DNA of 64,000 bases from Mucidula mucida (Eukaryota; Basidiomycota; Agaricomycetes; Agaricales; Physalacriaceae), in the NCBI GenBank assembly GCA_015501055.1, contig JADNYV010000124.1, positions 1 to 64,000 on the forward strand, written 5' to 3'. The notes beneath the pieces were generated by a model. That model did no database searches. It saw only the letters and a program-made list of their open reading frames with translations, and was not told where the DNA came from. Shown in pieces: positions 25,120 through 37,665 of this stretch (position 1 is its first letter; every line of letters starts with the position of its first letter). The translations under genes and the position numbers were made by a program.

Positions 25120-27415
25120 ACTGTCTTTGCCGTCCTAGTCGTTGATGAGGTAGGTGGTGGTAGGAGGAAAGGAGGTGATCGCAGAAAGCTTGATCGGTCC
25201 TTTTGTTGCGCTCACGAACGTGTCCAATAATACGCCCAAAATATGCTACACAAGACTTCCTAGCGGGTCTTTTTTACTTCCTATTTACTGGGCAGTACAC
25301 CAGAGAATCCGCTTTCCCACTGCATTGCGATGCCAAATCGGAGTAACCCCTTTTAAACTCGTCGCAGCTTCACGAGGACAGATAGGGAACAGACAAGCCG
25401 CAAAAGGAGCTTACACTGGTCTCTTCGTGCATGAACACACGGAGAGTAGCACACAAGTAGCACATTGTCCTATAGCAGATTCCCACTAAACATAGATGCA
25501 ATCATCGGAGGAATATCCGATTTGATGGATGATGCAACGTTATAATTGACGTCGGCCCACCTCGGGGAGCGTTCTCCATGCGCAGACGACTGTGGAGATA
25601 GCTCGCGCCACGCAGACACGCGTTTGGCTTCCGTCAGAGGAAGTACGGGCGGAACAGTCGCAATCGCTTAAGCAGGGGACATCACCTATAATTGTCTCCA
25701 TCGCGGGTGTGCCGGCAAGTCAAAATCATAAGAGCACGCCAGAGCACATGCCACACTGTAATCCAATCCTGCATTGCCTCAGGAGCGCTTGGAAGCAGAT
25801 GGTTCCAGCCGTTAAATCATACCTCGACAAACAACGCACTTGGTGATCATCAGTCACAGTTCCTTCGGGAAACGTTTGAGTATCAATTTATAGTATCGCT
25901 CATGGATCGACTCACCTTCGTTGCAGAAAGACAAACTTGATAAGCTTGCACTTGGAGTAGAGAAGCTTACATTTCCCTGAATGAGTGCGGCCAACTTAAG
26001 CACTGCTAAGGAAGGCGTTCGCCACAAAAGGTCATCGGAAAGCAGCTCGGCAATGCTTGCTCGACATTCTCAACTGTTAGACTGTACATCCGCATATCAT
26101 TCTGGGAGTCAAATCGAAAACCTTTTGGAGAGTCAGCGTATCATCGTACGCGCTAAAGACGTACTACTTTCCAGGCGCAAAGGAAAAGTATTGTCGGAAC
26201 GTGGCCTGTAATTCGCAAGGCTTAATACTTGTTGTCACTGGTGTTTTCAAGTCTCCTCATGGAAGACATAATCCACCTTGTACAAATGCTCTTTTATACT
26301 AATACACTCTCACACGACTATAGCGCGGCCACGCGAGCACGCAAGATCTCACGCGAACACTCGAACGCGGCCATGCAACCACGTTTCATCCACGCTATTC
26401 TATACGCGACGCATGCTACAGTCAACGAAAGCTTACAAAATCACAACGGACAGTATCTAACTAGCCCCCCACGCGTCTCTCTTTACTGCACGCTTAGACC
26501 GCTCACTCTCCACCCCATTCTTCGCGTCGGGATGTAGTTGTTCTCCCTACAAACCGTGTTTCTTCTGCCTTACACTTCAAGGCTTCTGGATCGTGGTATT
26601 TGAGGCCGACCTAGAGTTCATGTAAGGACCTACCGTTGACAAGGAGCCACCGGCACCAGAAGCATCCAACGGTTCAGGGGGGTGATTCTTCATCTTGACC
26701 TGGAACGAGTTGCTGATTTGAGGGCAGTCATCGTGACCGCTCGTGTACTCTACAGGTTAGGGCACTGCACATGTGAATGGTCTTCTCAAAGACTTGAGAT
26801 ACTGGAGTGCCGGAACTTGGTATGAGGCTGCGTAATGATATGGAGGAGTAGACGTAGGTTTGCTGTGAGAACACGTTTATCTCAGTTGTGAATTTGACGT
26901 GGTACACGATCAGCAGTTGACTCGGTGTTGAAGGCAAGTGTTCAATGACCGAGCTTCTCAGATTGCCAATTGACTACTGCAGAAGACGTTGGCAAGACCT
27001 TACCCGTATGCGGCGCCTCGACGCTCAGGTGGTGGCAGTCCAGATATCTTTCTCACACGCAACTCTTTTTAGCGCTCACGCTTGGCACATAAGGTGCTCG
27101 CGTACCTCACGCGACCACGCTCACGCTAGCCATGCTGCCGTACCTCACGCGACACGCTACGTAGCATCTCACCGAGTCCGCTGAATTCTACAAGCCCGAT
27201 TGGATGTAGTAGTAGCAGTACTATTCACCACATGCTAGTAGAGGAAGACAACGATCGTTTCTGTGGCGGTGCCTCCCCGAAGAGGACCGTCCACCTGACT
27301 ACAAAGTATTGTCATACACACGACGTAGTCAACGCGTCGAGTCCCTTTTCCGTGCCTCATCGGACATTCTGCATTCCAAAAATATCACACCCCCACGTAC
27401 CTGACACCCACCATC
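25120..27415. other. Long intergenic stretch, no gene recognised
   Basis: About 2.3 kb without a convincing coding region on either strand. Small frames are present but show no family similarity and no coherent splicing. CACGCG-rich patches occur at about 26325-26400 and 27080-27165, the latter with a short direct repeat. Confidence 0.5.
27101..27153. repeat. Short direct repeat CGTACCTCACGCGAC
   Basis: The 15-mer occurs at 27101-27115 and 27139-27153, 38 bases apart, within a patch rich in CACGC. Confidence 0.8.
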
Positions 27416-28594
27416 ATGTCGCGTCGATGGCACCTCGCGCTACACCCCACCGTCGAGAAGCTCTCATCCCACAACGTCTTTCAAACCAACTTCTTCCACC
27501 CAACACATGCAGTCCTCCATGACGCCGAGTCCTCCTCCTCATTCCATTGGAAATCCCGCGATCATAGGAAGAATCGACACAGAGCTAGAGCTCCCAATGA
27601 CAAGTACGACCGACGTGGGCATGGCCTTCTCGAGCGACTAGGCCATATGCGCAGAATGGAGTACTGGAACGTTAGTTGGTGGGTGGCGATGGTGAGTTTT
27701 TCCTGTCCTGGTGTCCGATATCCAAAAACCTTATCTCTTATCAGGCGTACACATACGGTAGCATCGTCTGGGTCATCAACGGTTTCTTCGTCTTTCTGCC
27801 TTTCTGCGACTCTGCGGCGTCGGCTGACATGACGGCCGCGGGGTGGACCGCATGGCTGGGCGCTACGATCTTCGAATTCGGGTCTGTGCTCGGTCTTTTG
27901 GAGGCGTGGAATCGAGGGGATGTAGCCAACTTTGGGTTTGCCGTCGAGCAGAAGCTTGGGTTCGAGGAAGGGCAGAAGAAGATGAAGAAGTGGATCTGGT
28001 TCTCGCTGGACCCCGGTATTTTCGCGAACTTGGGTTTCTGGCTGCGTTTGTGCAGTTCTGGGGCGCTACTATTTTTTGGATAAGCGGGTATGTATGTGCG
28101 ACTAGCTTTCAGTGTATGTGCTTACACCCGAACGGAAAGGTATACCGCGATTCCTCAGATATACAGCGCCATAGAGAATAATACGCCCTTGTTTAACGGC
28201 GCGTATTGGTCGCCGCAGGTCGTAGGAGGGTCATGTTTCATTGCAAGCTCGTTCGTGATATTCTCCTCTGCTTCTAATTTGAACTAATCCTGCTCAGTGC
28301 GATCCTGATGTTGGAAACGCAGAAGAAATGGTACCAACCAAACGTGACCAATTTAGGATGGCATGTCGGATGTGAGTGCATCGTTATTTCGCCGCTACTA
28401 CAGCCCCTGAACAGTTTGTTGTAGTGTGGAACTTGATCGGCGGTGTTGGATTCACGCTGTGTGGCGCCCTCGGGTATGCTGCCAGTTCTAGCTCGGGCGC
28501 TGAGTACCAGAGCGCATTGTCGACGTTCTGGGGAGGATGGGCGTTCCTTATTGGTAGTGTCATTCAGTGGTATGAAAGTGTGAACAGTGTTTGA
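27416..28594 (+). CDS. Uncharacterised fungal integral membrane protein
   Basis: The proposed start is ATG 27416 (MSRRWHLALHP). After a basic N-terminus the sequence reaches YWNVSWWVAM, intron, AYTYGSIVWVINGFFVFLPF, then GWTAWLGATIFEFGSVLG, FQFWGATIFWISG-like text, NGAYWSPQVVGGSCFIASS, MLETQKKWYQPN and WNLIGGVGFTLCGALGYA, ending FWGGWAFLIGSVIQWYESV. Six or more hydrophobic helices are evident. I know this as a recurrent hypothetical membrane protein of ascomycete and basidiomycete genomes, with no assigned role. Between WFSLDP and RYFRELGFLAAFVQ the frame slips by one base in a C run at about 28012-28015; adding one C would join the two parts. Confidence 0.75.
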
Positions 28595-28769
28595 TAGCAT
28601 TATACCTTGACTTATGTTCAACTGTGCGAGATCTTTGGGTACTTATAACACATTGCTTCTCGAGTTAAAATCACCTCTAATCTCTAGCATTAACGGAAAG
28701 AATGAAATGTAGTATTTCCGCAATACGCAGGGATTTGATTTGCTGGAAACGAATGATGCTGCCATCTAC

Positions 28770-30029
28770 TTAACGAACCAGCACCGAATTTCCCCACTGA
28801 AGCATACCCCGTTCCATCATATTCGGAGAACATTCAATGATATCCTGTCCCCAAGACCAAGGATCGTTGTCAATCCGTACCTTCGCGACTCTTCCATTCC
28901 CGGATTCACAAATGCGCTGGTCGAACTCACGCCACATAACCGGGGGAAGAGGTGGAATGTTAGCGATAACCTCTGCCGGCAGCCCGTCATGTGTCCATAC
29001 TATAGTGCTGAGATTCGCGTGTTTGAGCAAGGGAATGCATTCGATGAACCATTTGAGAGCAGAGAACGGAATGGAGAGTGCGTCCAATGAAGCGCTGAAG
29101 AGTTGGGGTGGGAGTTCTAGGAGGGGGCGTCAATTTAGAATGAAAGCATGCTGGGCTTACGTACTTGGACTTGAGATTGAGTTTTGAGACTGGGCTGGCT
29201 CCCCGAATACACCGAATGGCACTGCGATTGACGTTTCGCCGTATTTGATCTGGGATAGGTCTAAAGATAGGGAGTGCATGGAGGGATTTGTGAATAGGGC
29301 TGTTACCGTCGCGTTGTCCATGTCGCAGTAGAGCAGCTCGAATGAATCAAGATTAGGGACTTTACCCACGCGACTGGCTTCTAGGAAATTGATGAGGAAG
29401 GGGGAGAGATCGGAATGGGAGATGGAGAGTCTGCGGAGCGACAAGGTTTGCAAGGGGCGAACGGCGTCTCTCGTCTCGACAACGATTCTGTCAAACTTGA
29501 GGTACTCCACATTCGGGAGGCAGTTATTGCAGAACGCGACGAGCTCAGACGCGCGGTCGAATCTCACAGAGAAGATCGACGCGCGAGTGAGGTAGAGTGG
29601 GTTCATTATAGATTGCAAACCGGGATTAGAGATGAAGAGGCCTGGAGGAATGTTTTTGCAGTCAACATGCTTGATGTTGACGAGCTTTGAAAATACTAGA
29701 GGAAGCCTCTTTGGCAGTGGCGCGGTTAAGCGCAGAACGCGGTAGCTCGCCGCGATGCTTGGCGATGTGCGAAGAATGGCGTTAAAGTCGCGCCACTCGG
29801 CTGGCGATACGATGCGCCCATTTCTCGTTGACGGGTTGATTCCGTGAAAGAGGTATTTTAGGGTGCTTCGGCGGTATGCGCGAGATACGAGAGAACAGGA
29901 GCGGAGTGTTGTGTAGTCTGGTTTGGGAACGAATAGGCGGATGTGTGATTGCCCGATGTAATCGATTATTTCGTTTATGACATCTTGGGGTACGTCGAGC
30001 GGTAGAGAGGGCGACTGGCGAAAAGGCAT
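28770..30029 (-). CDS. F-box domain protein
   Basis: Start 30029 (MPFRQSPSLPLDVPQDV); an upstream in-frame ATG at 30056 is possible. The N-terminal F-box core is LPLDVPQDVINEIIDYIG followed by LRSCSLVSRAYRRST, the Skp1-binding pattern. The rest looks like an irregular leucine-rich substrate-binding region. Two exons: 30029-29165 and 29116-28770, with a 48-bp intron (donor GTACGT, acceptor CTAG) joined in phase as A|AA. The end is WGNSVLVR. Such single-gene F-box proteins are abundant in Agaricomycetes and act as SCF ubiquitin-ligase adaptors; the target is unknown. Confidence 0.85.
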
Positions 30030-32017
30030 TGCTGTGAATGAAGGAATTATTGTCAACGGAGGGTTGGCGGCGTGAGCTAACCTACTGGCAGGATATATTG
30101 AAGGATATCAATGCAGTTGGCAAGTTCGTTCACGCCTAAATGGTATATGTGTGGCGTCTCCTAAATCCTGAACAGGACGAAAAGTTTGCGCAGAACAGGC
30201 GCTAAGAAAGAGGATGAGACGTGATAACGGTCGCCAGTAAAGGCTCCTCACTGTAGATAACGGCGTGTTGCACACGATTGGCAAACCTTTATGTTTGTTC
30301 CTTTCCAAGAGGGATCTTTCGAGGTGCTGATCAACTGGCGCGTGCTCTGAATTCTTCCCACGCAGTTTACCCCGCTCCTTACTCAGCGCGCATTGTCACG
30401 CCTCCTATTTCTTTGTACGCCCAAAAGCTTGCAGGTCTACTTTGTCGCGTGGTCACTCCTGAGCTTGTGGTTCTTGTGTGAGGTTGTGAACACGAGCACC
30501 GGACTGAGGAGTGGCTGATTCCATAATCTATGATTAACTTGCACGTCTTTGTCCATTCCGGCCACGATGGCCAAAATATTGGTGGGTATCCAAAATACAA
30601 CTTCACAGTCTGTCCGAGAAAGAAGAGTCTGTAAGTAGAAGTCCAGTAGATAGGTATGAAAGAAACTGGCCTGGCAAGAGAAGGAAGAGTCGTATGAGAC
30701 TCCTCTCCCAATCATGTCAGGTTTATAAACACGTCGAAGAGCTATGTCTCGAGAAGACCAACTTTTACAATCCCAGATCTGGATGATACGCGCTGCAAAC
30801 GGGCGGATACGCTCAGCATAACAATCCATGAGGATACAGCGGCGGACTACGCAGTATTTCTCATATCACAACGGCGCTACGTGTGTCTGACACGGTGATG
30901 GGTATTAGAGCGGAAAGCAAGAACACAGAGTGTTTGGGCGTCGCGTGCATCGACGAGTGCCTGGAGGAACATAGGGTTCTTGCGAGTAAAAGCTTCTAAA
31001 GACCAGTGTCCGCGAGCAGGATAATGTCTGGCAGATGTTTGCCAGTTTAGTCGCTCAACGGGCACGAATCAACTACCCAGCAATAGCGGAAGAACGTAGA
31101 GTCTGGCGCAGACGTTTCGTGAACCAGGAGCGCGTCGGTGAGTTACCAGAAGCGCGTAACCAAAGGAAAAGGTCGCCTTGGTTAGCGGTCATGCACCATA
31201 AGCATATATGGAAACATGGATCTTTTAAGGTATGACGACCATATTCACCTGAAAGAACCGGTCCACCTTGTTAGAGATTAAAAAGAAATGGAAATTATCT
31301 TGTTCAATTTGAACAGAGACCCATCGCGTCCGATTCCTGTAATTGCGGTCCGCCACTTCACCCGGAATGTACAGTTAGCCCAGACGAGGAGTCCGTTGAA
31401 CCCGATTAGGATCTGAACCAAGAAAAATAAATCGTCGTAGTTGCGAAAAGACCTCGAGGTGTTGTCTGCAATCCTATGCAAGCTGTCCACTGAAAGAGCC
31501 AAATGTCGCTCAACCGGGTTACAAAGGAGACGCTTCAAGATGCTTTTGAATGTGCAATACCAGCATGCTCTTGCGCACTTCTCGGATATCTGGGAAGAAA
31601 GCTTCCAGTTGATTGCAGAATCCCTGAGATAGGTATGAGTCGACAGACGCGGGTTTGATATGGTGGCACTAGAAGCTGAGCGTCTCGGCTGTTGGTTCGG
31701 AAGACAGCTAGTGCATTCGACAAACGTAATGGAACAGATTAGATGGGAGGAGTAATATCCTCGTGCAGCAATACTACTTACCGGAGGATCGCTAGATACG
31801 ATGTGCTATCCAAGTAAGGTCGTCCTTGCTTGCTTAGGTGAAAACTGCCGATTTTTCAAGTGGAATCCAAAGGTTTGTACCCCGCCGCTTGTCGGCCCAT
31901 GCCCAATCAAGTGGTAGGAAGCTGGAACTAGGGAAGCAGTTATCAAGGCCACGTGATGACATCAGGGCATAAGCCAGATTAATACAAGAAACATCTTGCC
32001 TCTTACCACCACCCTTC
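30030..32017. other. Intergenic, no gene recognised
   Basis: About 2 kb with scattered short frames on both strands, for example minus-strand frames at 30437-30829 and 31278-31538. None shows a family motif or can be joined into a longer product by plausible introns. Confidence 0.45.
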
Positions 32018-33635
32018 ATGCCACTCCTCAAACGCAAAGCGGACGGCCAGTTCGAGGACTGGCGTGGGTCTTCCGCGGCTGCGTCGAGCCCACCGCAGCC
32101 AACATCGACGGGTGCACCCTCCGCTAAACGCCCCAAGTTATCTGCAGAGCACCCAACGCGCGCGCGAGTCTCGCCCAGAAAGGCGAGAAAGGACGCGTCC
32201 CGGAGCAGTACAACACCTGCGCGCGACCATAATGACTGGTTTGCTGACAAGGACAATGGTTATTCCTCCCAGCCTGCAGCATCATCGTCGCAAAGACCAT
32301 CACAGGCCCCGCCGATGCATAAACTACCACCATCACCACCGCCAGCTGCGATACATATGCCCACATACAAGCCGCCACCTCCCCCGCAGCCGTCTCCCTC
32401 GAAAGTGGCAAAGACGCCGAAACCGAAGACGCCTGCAAAGTCGAAAGAAAAGCGCCAGGCGCGATTCAGAAGCGCTGCACCGCAAGCCATCTTGCAGCGA
32501 CTTGACAGAGTCGCGGCCCAGAGGTCTGTCAAGACCTTTTACTCTTTCACATACTTACGCGTCTTGCAGATTTTTCATGGTCGATCGGGAGCGTGAAGGC
32601 GATGAACTGAAAGAGGTTTTCTCTGTCCTTGGATCTACAGGAAATGTGCGTTCCTGTCGCTTCTTTCTACTCGCACTTAACGTACTCCTTAGATTTACAA
32701 AGTATCGATTGATCATCTACCCCGATGCGATTGTACGTCTCCACTACTTCTCATATCTGCCCTGTGCAAGCCCGTATCCAGGTCCGGATTTTCAAAAGGG
32801 AAATCATTGCAAGCATATCGTACGCGTTACCATTATTCTGTCTTATCGTTGATTGACGTTTCTCAGATATTCATTTTCACCAAAGGTGCAGTTTTTCTCG
32901 GCCGTATACTATATAATCCAAATCATCTGTTTCCTAGTACTGCAAGTCCCTAGCCACGACGCACTGGTATCAAAAGTATGTGATTGCGGCACCAAACCAC
33001 CAGTCCTGCTCAACATTTACTAGGGCTCTACTGACCGAAGAGCTGGAGGAAGTTTTCAACAATGCTCCTCTCGCCCCGAACGCGCTAGCGAACGAACGCG
33101 TGCGGGAGGCGTATGCTCGGGCGACTGGTAAAACCCCCAAGGCTGCTTCCACCTCGCAGTCCAAGAAAACTCGAAGAATGCCGGGCGAAGAGGACGATTG
33201 CCCAATTTGTTATGAGTGCATGCATAAGCAGCCTGAGGCGAAGCTAGATTGGTGCGAGGATTGTAGTAATGCGCTGCACAAGGAGTGTTTTGGACAATGT
33301 ACGTTTCTTCCGTTTTCTAGGGCGTGCTCTGATGTGCCATTTCCTAGGGCGAACGACACAACGAAATGCTGGCAAGAAACTGACATGTGTATGGTGTCGC
33401 GCAGATTGGATCGGCGGTGGTGGAACTGCTGGTGCCGGTGTTGAGGCACAGGTCGGCGCCGGAGGGTATCTGAATCTCTCGCAGGCGGCGGGTCTTAGTC
33501 CGCAGCGGGACACGTCGAGCTGTAATCTGACCTCTACTTTTCCAACGTCTTCGAGCTAATGATTCTCTTGTAGATTATATGGGACCTCGACGAGGACAGC
33601 GGTTCTATGGATACGAATTTTACGACGACGATTAG
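32018..33635 (+). CDS. SWIM zinc finger and RING domain protein
   Basis: Start ATG 32018 (MPLLKRKADGQFEDW). A 170-residue disordered Pro/Ser/Lys-rich N-terminus precedes FFMVDRERE and DELKEVFSVLGSTGN. The SWIM motif is CDC...KGNHCKHI, spread over two exons (about 32694-32740 and 32781-32819) when the donor GTCTCC is used. Then ALLTEELEEVFNNAP and VREAYARATGK lead to a RING-type finger: DDCPICYECM, WCEDCSNALHKEC and LTCVWCRADW. SWIM plus RING suggests a ubiquitin ligase of the MEX/ZSWIM2 sort. The last exon ends GQRFYGYEFYDDD, stop TAG 33633-33635. In exon CTGCAAGTCCC... the expected LWYQK needs two more bases near 32975. Confidence 0.85.
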
Positions 33636-34724
33636 ACTGGATATGCATGTTGACTATATAATACTTGATCTTGAAGCTGTTGCGATGGTTTGGCTTCAAC
33701 AAAGTGAGCAGTTACTATTACACGGCCACCTTAGCGAGACACTGCGTTTTCATTTGGCCGATACAGGCAGCGCCTTGAAGACTTTTCGTAAGGTAATGTC
33801 TAATGATCCTTGGTATCCGCCAAGTTTCAATGTTCTTCATTTAGAATGGCACCGCAGATACCGATATCTCACAAGAAAGCAGCACATCATCCGCCTGGGA
33901 GCTCGTGGGCAAAGTGCGATTTGACTGTGTTAGCACGGAGCGGTTTAACGCTTACCCAAATTATCGTTTCCAAGTATCATAAGCACGAGCTGGGAGTGAT
34001 TAGCGAAAGGTAAACGACTTCATCGCAACCGTATATAAATAATCGGTGGTATGGATGGAAGCGCAAAAAAGTGGCGTGAGACCTATGGGTACGATGTTCT
34101 GAATCTCAATTTCGCTCGAATTCGAGCTAATAGCAATAGATTTGGACAGGAGACTCGGACTAATCGGGCTCATGGCCACCATATCGACTATCATAAAACA
34201 TCTTGCGTACGTACTTTCTAGCGGGGCTAAGCGCTGAATAGACAGTGATAATTTCATCATATATGCTTTCTGCTATCGTTTGGGCGCAACGCCAAAGTAG
34301 CTCAAGAGATGGATCAAATCATGGGTAGCGCGCTCGCCTCTAGTGCAGGAGTCGTCACTCGGAAAACCTTATGTTCTGATGGGGCGAACGCTGGAAGCAG
34401 CCTTTCTTCCCCATATGCGCTTCCCTCCGTCAAACAACCTGCCGGGATACTGGCGAGGAAGCTAGGCAGCCTATCGAAGCCCGTACCTAAAGCACTCGCG
34501 GGACCATTACACCCTGTTCCGGTATTGTCAGGCCTGTAACGGTCTCGATCTGTGTCCCTTCTTATGTCAAAACCAGAAGGTACTCAAGTTCCGCGGAAAC
34601 TTACTCGTCACCTCGGAGTTGAGGGTCCTCCCTGCGTATAGTGACCTGCAGTATTTCTCAGCATTGTGTTCTTATAACCCCCCTCATACGCACGCTGCGC
34701 CCACCACATCTTTCTACCGCGACG
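33636..34724. other. Intergenic, no gene recognised
   Basis: About 1.1 kb between two plus-strand genes. Short frames only. It should include the promoter of the acyl-CoA ligase gene. Confidence 0.5.
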
Positions 34725-37499
34725 ATGACAGCGGCCAACCCAGGTTCTTGGAGTCCGAAACGCAGCCTACAAGAGAGTGAGTGGCTAACCTGCCTACCCT
34801 GGACCAAACGCCTGATTGCGTTTTTTCCTCGCAGCCGAGGAGTTACTTTGCGCACCTGGTCAGCTTCACGAATGGGAGACCCGTCTCGTGGACGGCAGGC
34901 TGCAAAGGGTGTATAAGAATTTGCCCGCGACCCTACGCGATTTCTGGCTTCGCGCGGTAGACCAGTATGGGGATCTGACATACATCGTGTATGGGGAGGA
35001 ACGCTTGACGTATAAGGATGTGCACGAACGAGCGTTGCATGCCGCTGGTGTATTTTATACTGTGTATGGTGTTAGGAAAGGTAAGCTGGTTATTCGGCGC
35101 TGAGAGTATAGTACTAACCGTCACCGGCTAGGGGATCGTGTTAGCGTCGTCTCGCGCAACTGCTCCGAATACCTGACGATTTTCTGGGCGTGTCGTCGGT
35201 TCTTTCCATTTCGCCTAGCACTCTCACACTGATTTCCACGAATAGATTTGATTGGGGCGGTGGTTGTGCTCGTGAACGCGTAAGGCCTTCTAATCACTGA
35301 TAACATGCTGACCACATGATGATGATAGGTGGCTTCCCATTGAGCCGCTGAAGTTTTGTGTTATCCATACCCAATGCAGGCTTCTCGTTGTGGATGCCGA
35401 ACGGGCAGAGCTATTAGCGCCAATCGTGGATTCTATCACGACCGAAGCTAGTGGTACCGGCGTACTAATATTGAGACCTACGTCTATCCCCGCTGGGATG
35501 GAATCCTACCACGACGCGGTGGAAAAGCATACGGCGTCGCACGATGTCCTTAACGGATACCCGACTATCGCGCCGGAGGACAACTGTGCTATTATGTTTA
35601 CTTCCGGTTTGTCATTTCGTCGTTCTCGTCTTGTTTTTTGTTGACAGTATCCGTAGGTACTACTGGTTTGCCCAAGGGTGTTCTGAGCACGCAGCGACAG
35701 TTTCTGACCAATGTTTTGAATGTAAGCCATCCCTAGCGCGATTTTATTAGTATTCCATTAAGTGCGCCACGTAGACCATTGTCGGCGGACGTCGAGCAGC
35801 GTTAAGGCGAGGTGAAACTCTACCTCAAGCTGCGCCGCCAGCTCCACAGAAGGGCGCATTAGTCGCGGTTCCTCTGTTTCATGTGACAGGAACTACGAGT
35901 TATTCGGTACGCCTGCTTATCAGCTTCGTTCATTAATGCTGAGGTGAGGCAGATGATGGCCACTATGTTTGGGATGAAGATTATACTCATGACCAAATGG
36001 GTTCCCGAAGAAGGTTAGTTTATCGTCTTCTCGGTTTACCCTCAACCTTCATTAACGTTGGTCGACATCTACTTTAGGTGCCAAGTGAGTCGCCCGGGCT
36101 CTCGTTAGTATCGTAAACTAAATGATGACGATGTTGCATTAGGTTGATCAGAGCGGAAAACATTACTGTCGCTGGAGGGTATGTGTGGCCTTGCTCCAAT
36201 ACCTATATCTCAATCCTTCGACCTAGGGTGCCGGCGATGGTTACGGACTTGATGGACAGCTCCTTGGCTGGTTATCCTCTAGAAACGCTCTTCTTTGGAG
36301 GCGCTCCTGCTCCACAAGCTTTGATAGAGCGCGCGCGCTCTGTATTTCCCGGCGCACAATTGTACGTTACAATCGGTTCTTGTCTAACGAGATGTTCATT
36401 GTATCGTAGAAGCCAAGGCTACGGGCTTACGGAAACAAACAGTATCTCAGTAGCGGTGAGTAGAGTGTCCTCGCTTGCCTACAAACACTCAACTTGAGAG
36501 TCTTAGATCGCAGGCGAAGATTATATTACGCAGACAACACGGGTGTAAGGCCTGTTCTTCCGTTCGCCAGGTTACCTCGCTAACCAATGCGAAGAGGGCT
36601 TCCATCGCCTGTCAATGACGTTGTAGTCGTCGATGTTGATACAGGAAAACAACTACCACCTGGCGGTGTCGGAGAAATCTGGATGTAAGCCGTTCTCCTG
36701 CTCATGCTCTTTAGAAAGCTGATGGCGCTCCCTGGTGCAGTCGCGGTCCAAATGTTATGAAATGTTATTGGCGAGACCCTGGTACGGCGGCGACATAATA
36801 TCAAAAGTTGGGCGTCACTCAAATTATCCGTCTACCTATAGAGGCGACGAGCGAGATTATAACCCTCGACGGGTGGCTCCGGTCCGGAGACATGGGGTAC
36901 CAGGACAAGGAAGGATTCCTCCATCTAAAAGACAGAAGCAAGTCTTTGTTCCCTTTAGCTGACTATCTCTAACCGGGAGACCTGCAGTCAAAGACATTAT
37001 AATCCGTGGCGGCGAGAACGTTGTATGTGTTACCGCGAATACGATGCCTTCTTGCCTTGATAATTATGTCTAGGCTTCCGTGGCTGTAGAGAACGCACTG
37101 TACGCCGATCCGCGTGTCTTCCAAGCAGCGGCTGTTGGTGTCCCGGATCAAAGACTTGGAGAACTAGTCGCAGCAGTTGTATCCGTCAAGCCTGCGTTCC
37201 GTGGCCAAGTAACCGAGGAGTCGTTGATTCGGCTATCACAGAAGAAGTAAACGTTGCACAAGTTCTTCGGCGCTGACCTTACACCTTTGGCAGCCTACCT
37301 CGATTTGCCGTTCCCGTCATGGTCATTGTTCTTAATCGGCCGTTTGGTGCGCATTTGAATGACTAATGGTTGTATCCCCGTTGATGTTTCCTCTGTAGAG
37401 TTGACACCGTCCGGAAAGATTATCAAAGCTGATCTACGTCATATGGCTCGCAGTCAATGGCTGCAACGCTCAAAGCTCTTAGCTGAAAGTCGACTCTAG
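34725..37499 (+). CDS. AMP-dependent acyl-CoA ligase with C-terminal PTS1
   Basis: Adenylate-forming enzyme activating a carboxylic acid to its CoA thioester. Start 34725 ([14 protein letters not shown]). Motifs over many short exons: [12 protein letters not shown] near the N-terminus; the P-loop signature [10 protein letters not shown] split by an intron; [47 protein letters not shown]; and [11 protein letters not shown]. The C-terminal lid has [14 protein letters not shown] with the catalytic Lys. The protein ends ESRL, so the last three residues SRL match a type 1 peroxisomal targeting signal. Exons can be joined in frame throughout, including the intron from the GT after ACACGG to the AG at about 36593. 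Substrate class (fatty or aromatic acid) cannot be decided here. Confidence 0.9.
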
Positions 37500-37665
37500 C
37501 GGGGCCTTGGTCACGTATTCATACACTAAAGGCAATATGGTCCCTTATTTATGCACGTATAGCCTTTCGGTTGGGTATATACCTTGTGACAAACAACCTA
37601 CGTCTAAACGAAATGTAGTCGTGATTTAATTTCTCAATGTGGCGTATACAGTCATCTGCCTGAAC

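Noticed and set aside
26728..26937. Small minus-strand frame considered as a mating pheromone precursor
   Set aside because: No C-terminal CAAX box and no typical short precursor features; no receptor or homeodomain gene nearby.
30437..30829. Minus-strand frame considered as a DUF6533-like membrane protein
   Set aside because: Only vague resemblance around tryptophan-rich text; no run of transmembrane helices in one frame and no consistent splicing.
31278..31538. Minus-strand frame with a hydrophobic stretch
   Set aside because: Single hydrophobic segment, no start context, no family match.
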